From NCBI RefSeq assembly GCF_028748105.1, contig NZ_CP118168.1:1-64000 (forward strand): a stretch of DNA of 64,000 nt. The letters run 5' to 3'. Below, piece by piece: positions 1-8,225 of this stretch (positions are counted from its first letter, which is position 1; every line of letters starts with the position of its first letter). The notes below the pieces were generated by a model. The model had not been told where the DNA came from. It saw only the letters and a list, made by a program, of their open reading frames with translations, and ran no database searches. A program made the position numbers and the translations under genes. This DNA is from Entomospira nematocerorum (GTDB lineage Bacteria > Spirochaetota > Spirochaetia > WRBN01).

Positions 1-47
1 GCCGGATAGCTCCAAGGCATTCCCCATGGACTCTTATTTACTTGACC
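1..47 (-). rRNA. rrl: 23S ribosomal RNA, 5' end only (gene runs off the window)
   Basis: Read on the minus strand, positions 47 to 1 begin GGTCAAG and continue through GAATGCCTTGG, matching the conserved start of bacterial 23S rRNA (GGTTAAG...GGATGCCTTGG). Only about 47 nt are inside the window. The mature 5' end is placed by analogy with E. coli. A strong promoter lies about 150 nt upstream (203-231), and no 16S 3' end (anti-Shine-Dalgarno CCTCC context) or spacer tRNA lies between it and the next gene, so this 23S gene appears to be transcribed independently of 16S. Confidence 0.85.
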
Positions 48-202
48 ATATTAGTCTTTACCCCTTCCCTTAAGCAAAATTATTAAACTTCTACTAATCG
101 TTTCCGCTCTACAGCCCTAACAACCATTTAATAATTCTTTATGTCACTTCAACTTAGTCTCCGCTTTTCAGTGCTTTAGACCGTTTCGCTTCAACCTCCT
201 AT

Positions 203-231
203 ACTATAGCTCATACCAAAACTTTTGTCAA
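203..231 (-). promoter_or_regulatory. Promoter of the 23S rRNA gene
   Basis: On the minus strand TTGACA (231-226) is followed by a 17-nt spacer and TATAGT (208-203), a near-consensus housekeeping sigma factor promoter. Predicted transcription starts near 196, giving a leader of about 150 nt before the 23S 5' end. The upstream side is very AT-rich, as expected for an UP element. Confidence 0.8.
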
Positions 232-232
232 C

Positions 233-267
233 ACTTTTTACTAAAAAATTTATACTTTTTACTAAAA
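233..267. repeat. 14-bp direct repeat upstream of the rRNA promoter
   Basis: ACTTTTTACTAAAA occurs at 233-246 and again at 254-267, a period of 21 bp or about two helical turns, directly upstream of the -35 of the 23S promoter. It may be an UP element or a binding site for an activator on one DNA face. Chance repetition in AT-rich DNA is possible. Confidence 0.5.
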
Positions 268-573
268 GTTACCCTATCTCCTTCCAATAAATCAACTTAT
301 GTTTTAAAAAATTATTTATATGAGAACGGAAACAATTCATACAAAAAATGAACTAAAAGAGTTTGCTCTATCCTATTGATTTATATCAAATGAAAGCATG
401 CCTTACCTTAAGAATCCATCTCCATATTCTGCTCCTAACTCATAACTATCATTATCTCTAGCTGAAAAGAAATAAAATTTACTCTTTGATGGAGACCCAT
501 AATAGGACATTCTATTAAGGATAACGGCACTCCTTATTCCCCCATATTTCAACTATAGCCATTAAGAAAGCTA
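268..573. other. Gene-free spacer between the 23S promoter and the first gene
   Basis: No coding region or RNA gene is visible. The only notable item is a perfect TTGAT-N4-ATCAA inverted repeat at 376-389, identical to the textbook FNR half-site arrangement, lying between the two divergent promoters. In AT-rich sequence this may be coincidental. Confidence 0.5.
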
Positions 574-602
574 TTGACCTCTTGTCAACTTTAAGTTACA
601 CT
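574..602 (+). promoter_or_regulatory. Promoter of the first plus-strand gene (leaderless)
   Basis: TTGACC (574-579), a 17-nt spacer and TACACT (597-602). The start should fall at about 608-610, on or next to the ATG at 610. No Shine-Dalgarno sequence precedes that ATG, so the transcript is probably leaderless. Confidence 0.6.
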
Positions 603-609
603 TTACATC

Positions 610-990
610 ATGAAATCATGGTTATTATATTCTATGTTATTTTCATTTTCTCTCTTTTTTAGGACGCAAATCTATGCATATGCATCCTTTCACCCTATGC
701 CAACCTTAACACATTCATATTATTATAATAATATGACAGTGAAAAATACCCCATCCCATATGCATCCAGCCTTACGATTTTTTATTATCTCCGTAGGAAC
801 TTTCCCACTAGCCTATTTATTAACTTATCCAATTGTCGCTCTCTCAACTAAAAACTCCTGGTCTACAAACAGACAAATTACAACTACACTAGCTGTTTCC
901 GCGGGATTAAGTGTGACTGTGTCACTCATTGATCTTATATTAGGCTTTACAAATCGAAAAAAAAATGAGTATTCCCATGCAGCAATTTAA
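610..990 (+). CDS. Small membrane protein of unknown function
   Basis: I do not recognise this 126-residue protein. Residues 1-25 look like an uncleaved signal anchor or a signal peptide ending in AYA. Two further hydrophobic helices lie at about 57-78 and 91-113, followed by a short basic tail. It is first in a plus-strand run and its 3' end overlaps the next gene, a pseudouridine synthase, by 26 nt, which suggests coupled translation. The ATG has no ribosome binding site and sits about 7 nt after a good -10 box, so the mRNA is likely leaderless. A later ATG at 634 is possible but also lacks a ribosome binding site. Confidence 0.6.
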   Translation: MKSWLLYSMLFSFSLFFRTQIYAYASFHPMPTLTHSYYYNNMTVKNTPSHMHPALRFFIISVGTFPLAYLLTYPIVALSTKNSWSTNRQITTTLAVSAGLSVTVSLIDLILGFTNRKKNEYSHAAI

Positions 991-1882
991 TGACATCATT
1001 ACATGTAGCTATCCTAGACTTGATCGCTATATTAGTGAATACCTAGGTCTTATTCCTCGTAGCCAACTAAAAACATCCCGGATTAAAACTATTCAAGTCG
1101 ATGGAAAGCCTGTCAAATTAGGACAAAAAATTCTAAAAGGGCAACATTTACTGATAGAGTGGGAAGTTGCTAATGCCCCTCATCTCATCCCACAAAATAT
1201 CCCTCTCTCTATTATTTATGAGGATGAATACGTTTGGGTCATAAATAAACCGCAGGGAATGGTCGTTCATCCGGGATCTGGGAGACCAGATCAAACCCTA
1301 GCTAATGCATTAGCCTATCGACTTAAAGAAAATGATTCTGAATTATATGATACCGAACGTCCAGGGATTGTTCATCGATTAGATATGGATACTTCTGGGG
1401 TTATTATCTGTGCTAAAGATGCAACAACTCATAAATTTTTAGCCGAACAATTTCAAAATCGTACTGTAAAAAAGCGTTATCTTGCTATTCTCGATACGCC
1501 TCATATTACCCCACCACGTGGACTTATCAAAAATTACATTGATCGCTCCAGACGTGTACGTACTCACTTCGTATGCGGTGAGGATCCCTCTCGCGGTCGC
1601 TTGGCTGCTACTGGATACCGTCTCTTACACAACACTGAGCTCTATAGTCTAGTATTGTTTAAGCCTTATACTGGACGAACGCATCAGTTACGTGTGCATG
1701 CAAAAAATTTACTTGCACCTATAGTAGGCGATCCTATTTATAATACAAACCATAAACAGTCAACCTTAATGCTTCACGCATGGAAGCTACAGATTGTCTT
1801 ACCTGGGCAATCTGAACCATCCATCTTTATGGCACCCGCACCGGATCGGTTTTATCAATGTTTAAATATCAAAAAAACATAA
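965..1882 (+). CDS. RluA-family 23S rRNA pseudouridine synthase
   Basis: This enzyme isomerises uridine to pseudouridine in RNA. The 305-residue protein has an N-terminal S4 RNA-binding domain (about 17-75) and the RluA/RluC/RluD catalytic domain. The signature HRLD at 137-140 followed by MDTSG supplies the catalytic Asp140, and the later GRTHQLRVH motif is also present. Length and S4 domain fit RluD/RluC types, so 23S rRNA is the likely substrate, but the exact uridine cannot be read from sequence. It overlaps the preceding membrane-protein gene. A second family member lies at 21955-22974. Confidence 0.9.
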   Translation: MSIPMQQFNDIITCSYPRLDRYISEYLGLIPRSQLKTSRIKTIQVDGKPVKLGQKILKGQHLLIEWEVANAPHLIPQNIPLSIIYEDEYVWVINKPQGMVVHPGSGRPDQTLANALAYRLKENDSELYDTERPGIVHRLDMDTSGVIICAKDATTHKFLAEQFQNRTVKKRYLAILDTPHITPPRGLIKNYIDRSRRVRTHFVCGEDPSRGRLAATGYRLLHNTELYSLVLFKPYTGRTHQLRVHAKNLLAPIVGDPIYNTNHKQSTLMLHAWKLQIVLPGQSEPSIFMAPAPDRFYQCLNIKKT

Positions 1883-1914
1883 ATTATTCCATAACACAGG
1901 AGTTTCCTTTCATT

Positions 1915-2628
1915 ATGAGACATTACTTCCCCAGACCTACAAATTTATTTATATTAATATTCTTTCTGATTGCCAATGTGAATGCTAATGAACAGGTACA
2001 GGATCAAAGTATGTCATCTGAAGAGGAAGCAATACCTGAAAAGAGGGAGAGTCAGGACAATACAACAGCTCTCATTTATCATTGGCTAGAATTAGCACGA
2101 CTCTATGAACAAGATTGTAATGAGGAAATGGCGTCAATGGCTTACACGCAGGCACAAAATTTACAAAATCCATCGATAATTATAAGCTTAGAAGAACTCT
2201 TGAGCTCAGCCCTTTTTTCCTATTTCCTAGGATGGACCCAAAGAGATCCCCAGCAAATTTTAGATGTTACTGCTCCATTATTCCTCCTACCTCTCTACTC
2301 AAATGGGCTTGTGAAACATGAACAAAGGGCTTTTTTCTCTGAATTTTTTGCTACATATCCGCAACTTAATCAATTAAGTATTGAGGATTTCTACGATCTT
2401 AATACCATGGATATTGTGCAACTTGATGCAAGTAAATCTATTGTATCTCTACGAGCCCACCCTATGCCTCCTGCAAGCATTCAAGAGTGGCGGTATTGGA
2501 GTAACTTTTGGAATAATACTCATCATTATTTTTTTCAAAAAATGGCCGACAATAAATGGTATCTACTTGCCTTTGATATGGATGAAGTAGGAACAGATGA
2601 TCTCTTTTTTCCTGGGGAGAAGTCATAA
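1915..2628 (+). CDS. Secreted protein of unknown function
   Basis: I do not recognise a domain. I chose the ATG at 1915 because it has a GGAG ribosome binding site about 10 nt upstream and starts a clear signal peptide (hydrophobic core FILIFFLIANV, cleavage after ANA near residue 24). A longer frame from 1858 would bury this signal. The mature protein (about 213 residues) is acidic, with a Glu-rich stretch after the signal and aromatic-rich later parts (YWSNFW). It should be periplasmic. It lies directly upstream of ptsI with no gap. Confidence 0.65.
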   Translation: MRHYFPRPTNLFILIFFLIANVNANEQVQDQSMSSEEEAIPEKRESQDNTTALIYHWLELARLYEQDCNEEMASMAYTQAQNLQNPSIIISLEELLSSALFSYFLGWTQRDPQQILDVTAPLFLLPLYSNGLVKHEQRAFFSEFFATYPQLNQLSIEDFYDLNTMDIVQLDASKSIVSLRAHPMPPASIQEWRYWSNFWNNTHHYFFQKMADNKWYLLAFDMDEVGTDDLFFPGEKS

Positions 2629-4386
2629 ATGATGAAACGTCTTTTAGGAACAGCAATCTCTAATGGAATTGCTAGTAGCAAGGTATTTCTATGCAATGAG
2701 CGCGAATTACTCATTCCGTCATATATTCTCAATGATCGTGAAATAGATGATGAAATCATTCGCTTCCACGATGCATGTGAGGTCGCAAAGCAAGAACTCA
2801 AAACTATAAAAAAAGAGTCCATTTTAGCTAGTAATAGTAAAATGAATGCTATTCTTGATATTCAAGTTCTCATGCTTCATGATAGTGAATTTTTAAAGAC
2901 TATTGAGACGAATGTCAAGGAAAGTAAACAAAATGTTGAATTCTTATTGTCTATCTATTTTGATGGACTTATGCAAAAACTAGAAAATTCTAAAAATCCT
3001 CTTATGCGGGAGCGCATCTCCGATGTCAAAGATCTTTTACATAGAATTTTACATGTTCTAGCCGAGGTTAAAGGAGGCTACTATCAGTTAATTGATCTTG
3101 ATGAACCAGCCATTCTTGTAGCCCAAGATATGTCTCCATCTCTCGTAATGAATCTTAAAAAAGATCTGGTAAAGGGAATTATCTTAGAACATGGAGGTCG
3201 GACAAGCCATGCGGCCATTCTCATCCGTGCTATGGGCTTCCCCGCTGTATTTAACGTTGAAGGAATATTACAAATTGTTGATGAACATACACCCATTATT
3301 TTAGATGGAAATGAGGGCATTGTTATCGTTAACCCAGATAGTGAAACGGAGTCTTTTTATCAAAAGGCTATAGACTATCAAATTAATAATACAGAATATT
3401 ATGAGCACTTATCTGAAGAACCAAGCATCACAAAAGATGGGGTTCGTATTACACTACGAGCGAATGCTCAAACCCTTGCTGATGCAATCATTGCGGCACA
3501 AATGCATGCAGAGGGTATTGGTCTCTTTCGTAGCGAATTTGTCTTTTTAGCACAAGAGCGTAAGATTCCACTATCTGAAGAGGATCAATTTCATCTTTAT
3601 AAAAGTATTTTAGAGGTTTTCCCCACTGAAGATGTCGTTATTCGTACCCTAGACCTAGGTGCGGACAAGAGTCTACCACAATTTACCCTCTATCAAGAGT
3701 CAAATCCACTCTTAGGGTGGCGGGCTACACGTCTTTGCCTTGCTGAAAAAGAGCTCTTTACTAATCAATTACGTGCCTTATATCGTGCAGCTCTTTATGG
3801 CAACTTAAAGATCATGTTCCCATTTATTAGTTCTGAATCGGAACTACGTGAAGTACTAGAAATTACAAGGAAAGTACAAGATAGTCTGGAAAAAGAACAA
3901 ATTCCATTTAAAAAAAATGTTCCTATTGGTATTATGATTGAAACGCCCTCTGCAGTTCTAATCAGTGAACAGTTAGCACACTTTGTGGATTTTTTTTCCA
4001 TCGGAACCAATGATCTCACGCAGTATACTCTCGCCGTCGATAGAGATAATCCTAAGGTAGCACATTACTATAAACCTATTCATAAATCTATTTTGAAGCT
4101 TATCCAAATGACCATTGATGAGGCAAGAATCAGTAAAACTAATCTGAGTTTATGTGGAGAATTAGCAACAGATCTTATTGCTGTACCTCTGTTGCTTGGA
4201 ATGGGATTGCGAGAATTAAGTGTGAATCCTGCCTCACTATCACACGTAAAAGAAGTTATTCGTCTAACAGAGATCAAAGAAGCCAAATTACTGGCCGATA
4301 ATGTATTTAAGACAACACGCACCAGCGAAATTGTGGAGTTGCTAAAAGAGTATAGGGAGAAAATTTTTGCAAGAAAAAACTACTAA
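2629..4386 (+). CDS. ptsI: Phosphoenolpyruvate-protein phosphotransferase (PTS enzyme I)
   Basis: Cytoplasmic enzyme I moves phosphate from PEP to HPr. The 585-residue length is typical. The N-terminal helical HPr-binding part is followed by the phosphohistidine domain with GGRTSH at 189-194 (His194 active site), then the PEP-binding barrel with GLFRSEF, RTLDLGADK and the active-site Cys in SLCGELA. GGGGAG upstream supports the ATG ATG start. No HPr or enzyme II gene is near. Spirochaete PTS systems are often partial and regulatory rather than sugar-transporting (family knowledge), so a regulatory role is possible here. Confidence 0.95.
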   Translation: MMKRLLGTAISNGIASSKVFLCNERELLIPSYILNDREIDDEIIRFHDACEVAKQELKTIKKESILASNSKMNAILDIQVLMLHDSEFLKTIETNVKESKQNVEFLLSIYFDGLMQKLENSKNPLMRERISDVKDLLHRILHVLAEVKGGYYQLIDLDEPAILVAQDMSPSLVMNLKKDLVKGIILEHGGRTSHAAILIRAMGFPAVFNVEGILQIVDEHTPIILDGNEGIVIVNPDSETESFYQKAIDYQINNTEYYEHLSEEPSITKDGVRITLRANAQTLADAIIAAQMHAEGIGLFRSEFVFLAQERKIPLSEEDQFHLYKSILEVFPTEDVVIRTLDLGADKSLPQFTLYQESNPLLGWRATRLCLAEKELFTNQLRALYRAALYGNLKIMFPFISSESELREVLEITRKVQDSLEKEQIPFKKNVPIGIMIETPSAVLISEQLAHFVDFFSIGTNDLTQYTLAVDRDNPKVAHYYKPIHKSILKLIQMTIDEARISKTNLSLCGELATDLIAVPLLLGMGLRELSVNPASLSHVKEVIRLTEIKEAKLLADNVFKTTRTSEIVELLKEYREKIFARKNY

Positions 4387-5725
4387 CAATCACACCCCAT
4401 TTATAGCTATCATAGGAAGACCTAATGTCGGTAAATCCACATTATTCAACCGGTTAGTCGGGAAAAAAATAGCTATTACAGATTCTATTCCAGGCTCTAC
4501 ACGTGATATTATTGAACGAACAATTTCTCTTGGTGATCTGTCCGTATCGATTGCCGATACTGGTGGACGTAGAGAACGTGCTGATAGTGATCTTGAGACG
4601 TTAGCTATTGAAAAGAGTTACTCTGTTGACACAAAGGCCGATCTCCTCTTATTCGTGGTAGAAGCTCATCAGTTTTTACCAGAAGATGAACAGCTGATTA
4701 GCTATCTTCGTCAATATCAAGAAAAAGTTATTTTAGTTGTCAATAAATGTGATTCCCATGAGCGTGATCACATTGCATCCAATTATCATAGCATAGGCTT
4801 TAGTCCTTTAATCATGATTTCAGCAGAGCATGGACGTAATATTGATATTCTCAAAGAGTTACTTTATGAACGATTGATACCATTATTCAAACCAGATATG
4901 GTCACTGATATAGAAACTTCCCAGGATAATGCACCTATTCGCCTGACTATCCTAGGAAAGCCCAATGCAGGAAAATCGAGTCTTGCAAATCACCTCTGCA
5001 ATAACGATAAATCCATCGTCAGTGCAGAAGCAGGAACAACACGTGATAGTGTTAAAAATTATTTTATTTATGGAAGTCAACCCTACGAAATTATCGATAC
5101 AGCAGGTCTAAGGCGTCGTGCAAAAGTTAATGATCCTATTGAATTCTACTCTACTCGTCGTGCAGAAGCCTCTATCATTGAAGCTGATGTTGTTCTTTTA
5201 CTCATTGATGCAACACAAGGATTGACCGACCAAGATAAAAAAATTGCTGATAAAATTATGAAAGAGCAAAAACCCTTTCTCTTCGTACTAAGCAAATGTG
5301 ATCTCTTATCAAAAGAAGGAATTCCACGCGGTAAAGATCCCATCAAGGAAGCGATAGCGGATCTTCATGATGACTTTCCTATTCTAAGCTATGTTCCTGC
5401 AGTTGGAGTTGATATTATAAAGGGCCATGGATTGAATAAACTTATGCAGATGATTCAAACTCTATATCGCCAAAATAGAAAAAAAATTGACGACACAGAA
5501 TTTCAACGTGCATTAATTCATTGGCGACATGATTTACAAGCTAGTACAACATATCAAAAAAGTACAATTCGCAGTATTCGGCAAATAGCAACAGAACCTC
5601 CTCGATTTATTGTTCGTACACAGGGCAAAGTTCCTAAGACTTATGTACGATACTTAAAGAATAGGATTCAAAAAGAATTTGAATTTCATTTAGTACCAAT
5701 TATTGTGGAGGTTGAAGGTGTTTAA
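4367..5725 (+). CDS. der: GTPase Der (EngA), ribosome assembly
   Basis: Der has two tandem GTPase domains and a KH-like C-terminal domain and acts in 50S subunit maturation. Both P-loops are visible: GRPNVGKST near residue 17 and GKPNAGKSS near residue 198. Each is followed by its G2/G3 elements (PGSTRD, DTGG; AGTTRD, DTAG) and NKCD/SKCD motifs. The 452-residue length is normal. The start is a TTG at 4367 with an AGGGAGA ribosome binding site. It overlaps the end of ptsI by 20 nt, implying translational coupling. Confidence 0.95.
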   Translation: MQEKTTNNHTPFIAIIGRPNVGKSTLFNRLVGKKIAITDSIPGSTRDIIERTISLGDLSVSIADTGGRRERADSDLETLAIEKSYSVDTKADLLLFVVEAHQFLPEDEQLISYLRQYQEKVILVVNKCDSHERDHIASNYHSIGFSPLIMISAEHGRNIDILKELLYERLIPLFKPDMVTDIETSQDNAPIRLTILGKPNAGKSSLANHLCNNDKSIVSAEAGTTRDSVKNYFIYGSQPYEIIDTAGLRRRAKVNDPIEFYSTRRAEASIIEADVVLLLIDATQGLTDQDKKIADKIMKEQKPFLFVLSKCDLLSKEGIPRGKDPIKEAIADLHDDFPILSYVPAVGVDIIKGHGLNKLMQMIQTLYRQNRKKIDDTEFQRALIHWRHDLQASTTYQKSTIRSIRQIATEPPRFIVRTQGKVPKTYVRYLKNRIQKEFEFHLVPIIVEVEGV

Positions 5726-7112
5726 ACGTCTTATACTTAGTATTTTCCTTCTCTATTTAGGATTAGGTCAGAATCTTTTTGCGCAAATTCTTGTGAATCA
5801 AACAAGAGAAAGACTTCTTTTAGAGCATTCACGCTTCGTAGAAAACTATGAAGTTCGTCAAAATTTACGTGCTATTATCGCAAATAAGCAATTTAACTCC
5901 ATTGATATGAGTGCACGTATTTATACCCAAGAAGCATCTCCCAATCGGGTGCGTGTCTCTATATTGCGCACAGAAGATTCCTTCTTTATCGTCTTTGCTA
6001 ATGAACTTTTACACAGTATGTCCACGCCACAAGCAGACGCTAACAATAGTTATGATATCATGCTCTCTGATCGCTTCAAGCTAGACGGTCGTGGTAGCTA
6101 TATTATCAAAAAAAATATTCTAAGTGGTGATTTTGAACAAATTAAAATTTATCTTCAAACAGGCTCTGAAAGTTATATTCTTATCTCTCCTGTAGGAACT
6201 AATGAGGCTGTGCTAGATGTTTACCTCATGAATATTCCTATCTATCGAAATGTAAGACTACCGATGAGTTTTATGTCTATTGCTACAACTTCATTAGCTC
6301 AAATTATGGCATCAACTGCACACACTATAGACTGGACATTAATTTTCCCTACTGTATACCAGCACCATGCAAGATGGGACTCTATTGCGACAATGGCTCG
6401 TCATATAAATCTTCGTTTACCAACATTACAATTTGTTGAAGATGGTGCTCAGAATACACAAGGTAGCTTAGTATACGTTCGAACACAAGAACTCCAAAAA
6501 ACAACAGCAGGATTAGGATCGGCCGGATTTGCAAAGTGGATCATAGACGGTATATATATGCCTCTTAAATCAGGTAATCTTATCAATATTGATACCCTTC
6601 TCACATCAACACGCCGTCAACGCATTAATCCCATCATAAGTATTGATGAGGAGGCTCTTGGACATCCCTTCTTTTATCTAGACTGGAACCGCAATCTAGC
6701 CTACGAGGTTAGCAAAGCCATATTTCCTAGACATCGCATTCACCTCAGTGATTCTGATGTGACAGATACCCCTTTTATGGCCTATACCCCTGATATTGGA
6801 TATCCCCTCAATGCGACAGAAGCAGTTCTCTACCTAGAATCTATTCGATTTCCCGGTTCTATTTATCTTGGTTCTCTCAATATGCTCACTCAGACAACTC
6901 CAGCGATACGACGTCATATGATTCCAGCTATATTCATTCCCTATTTTGATAACATGGGAAATTTTCATGTTGACATTTTTGCCAATAATCAGCGTGTAAA
7001 AGTTGAGACTCTTACAGAACAGTATCCCGGATCTTTTATACACTTGCAACGCATCAATACCAACGATACACCTTTTGATCTTCCATTATTGCAACCGAAC
7101 AAAGTGCAATAA
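5718..7112 (+). CDS. Large secreted protein of unknown function
   Basis: No domain recognised. The GTG at 5718 is chosen because GGAGG at 5707-5711 sits 6 nt upstream and the protein then starts with a signal peptide (MFKRLILSIFLLYLGLGQ..., cleavage near residue 22 before Gln). The mature protein is about 440 residues, mixed and probably beta-rich, with a stretch at its middle resembling a peptidoglycan-hydrolase-adjacent or structural periplasmic protein only in a very general sense, so I assign no function. It overlaps der by 8 nt and is the last gene before a terminator. Confidence 0.65.
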   Translation: MFKRLILSIFLLYLGLGQNLFAQILVNQTRERLLLEHSRFVENYEVRQNLRAIIANKQFNSIDMSARIYTQEASPNRVRVSILRTEDSFFIVFANELLHSMSTPQADANNSYDIMLSDRFKLDGRGSYIIKKNILSGDFEQIKIYLQTGSESYILISPVGTNEAVLDVYLMNIPIYRNVRLPMSFMSIATTSLAQIMASTAHTIDWTLIFPTVYQHHARWDSIATMARHINLRLPTLQFVEDGAQNTQGSLVYVRTQELQKTTAGLGSAGFAKWIIDGIYMPLKSGNLINIDTLLTSTRRQRINPIISIDEEALGHPFFYLDWNRNLAYEVSKAIFPRHRIHLSDSDVTDTPFMAYTPDIGYPLNATEAVLYLESIRFPGSIYLGSLNMLTQTTPAIRRHMIPAIFIPYFDNMGNFHVDIFANNQRVKVETLTEQYPGSFIHLQRINTNDTPFDLPLLQPNKVQ

Positions 7113-7137
7113 ACGTAACGTTAGTCTTAATCTAATT

Positions 7138-7172
7138 ACAAGAGCCCTTTTACTATTTTATAGGGTTCTTGT
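7138..7172. terminator. Bidirectional intrinsic terminator between convergent genes
   Basis: ACAAGAGCCC (7138-7147) pairs with GGGTTCTTGT (7163-7172) with one G-T pair, around a T-rich loop. It lies between the convergent stops at 7112 and 7175. Confidence 0.65.
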
Positions 7173-7174
7173 AG

Positions 7175-7837
7175 TTAACAATGTCCAAAAAATTGCATTA
7201 ATCCGTGCTCACCTATTAAAATAGGTTCAAATGTATATGCTGTATCTGTTATCTCCTGATCTATTTTTGTTAAAAATAGTAAAGATTTACTTTCAATTTC
7301 TGGATGAATGAGCTTTAATGATGGAGTAAGAATGGTACCATCCATAAAAGTTAACCAAGATGTAATTTTTTCTGTACGTTTACTTGGTTCTGTCCTATAA
7401 AATTCCTTTAATCGAGCACTTGTCCAATAAGGTTGGGAGCTGTCTGTTATATATGCATTACCTATAGTTATGAGTGCTGGAGTAACGGTATCCTTATCCT
7501 GAAATAAGTAATATAGCATTGTTGTCACCGTTAGTGGATATTGTTGCATCTCCTGAAAAACGTCTGATAGTGATAATAATCTTGCTTCATTGCGTAACTC
7601 ATCATATATGCAGTCTTCGACAGCTAACCCACGCTTAGCAGCGATCATATTAATAGAAAAAAATTCTATGAGTCTGCGTTCTAATACATGAAGCGATTCA
7701 GTTAGTGGATCAAGAAAGACGTTTTTCTGATCTTTTAAAAAATCAATATAAAAATATTCATTTTTGTTAGCACACAACTTCCACTTATTACTGCGTGCTA
7801 CAGCTTTTTGAAAACGTAAATAATACTCTTCTTTCAT
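7175..7837 (-). CDS. Protein of unknown function, last gene of the trpR-like/ispG/acpS operon
   Basis: No family recognised. This 220-residue soluble protein has no signal peptide or membrane helix. It is rich in aromatic and charged residues and looks alpha-helical in its first half. GAGGGA upstream supports the ATG at 7837. It begins 10 nt after acpS ends, so it is almost certainly co-transcribed with the minus-strand operon starting at the TrpR-like gene. Confidence 0.6.
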   Translation of the reverse strand: MKEEYYLRFQKAVARSNKWKLCANKNEYFYIDFLKDQKNVFLDPLTESLHVLERRLIEFFSINMIAAKRGLAVEDCIYDELRNEARLLSLSDVFQEMQQYPLTVTTMLYYLFQDKDTVTPALITIGNAYITDSSQPYWTSARLKEFYRTEPSKRTEKITSWLTFMDGTILTPSLKLIHPEIESKSLLFLTKIDQEITDTAYTFEPILIGEHGLMQFFGHC

Positions 7838-7847
7838 TCTTTATCCC

Positions 7848-8225
7848 TCAACTTTTTAAAACTATCGTAACGGCACTCGCCAAATTTGATTCATAACTAA
7901 CAGAGGTTTTTACAATATATCCCCTAGGATTTAGACCACATGTCTCCGTAAAAAACCACATTCTCCCACCTTTTTGTTGCGAGTGAAGCCATTGTGCATC
8001 AGGAAGGTACCAGTCAAAAATTCCTAGACCAAATGCCTTACTAAGTGACTCCTTTGCCACCCAGCTTCCAGCAAGATACTGGCTCTTATATTGATTCCTA
8101 CTTTCTGCTTGATTGAGTTCTTCATCCCCAAAAATAGTCTTTAAAAAAGCCTCCCGATATAAAAGAGGCTCAAATCTATCAATCAAACAAATATCATGAC
8201 CAATACTAATCACATCACTTATCAT
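7848..8225 (-). CDS. acpS: Holo-[acyl-carrier-protein] synthase
   Basis: AcpS transfers 4'-phosphopantetheine from CoA to a serine of acyl carrier protein. The 125-residue length fits. The magnesium-binding Asp11 in IGHDICLIDRF and Glu59 in the WVAKESLSKAFG motif are both present. The start overlaps the ispG stop as ATGA, indicating translational coupling in the minus-strand operon. Confidence 0.93.
   Translation of the reverse strand: MISDVISIGHDICLIDRFEPLLYREAFLKTIFGDEELNQAESRNQYKSQYLAGSWVAKESLSKAFGLGIFDWYLPDAQWLHSQQKGGRMWFFTETCGLNPRGYIVKTSVSYESNLASAVTIVLKS

Noticed and set aside
1858..1914. Longer N-terminus for the secreted protein at 1915
   Set aside because: It would place the signal peptide internally; the ATG at 1915 has GGAG upstream and starts a proper signal peptide.
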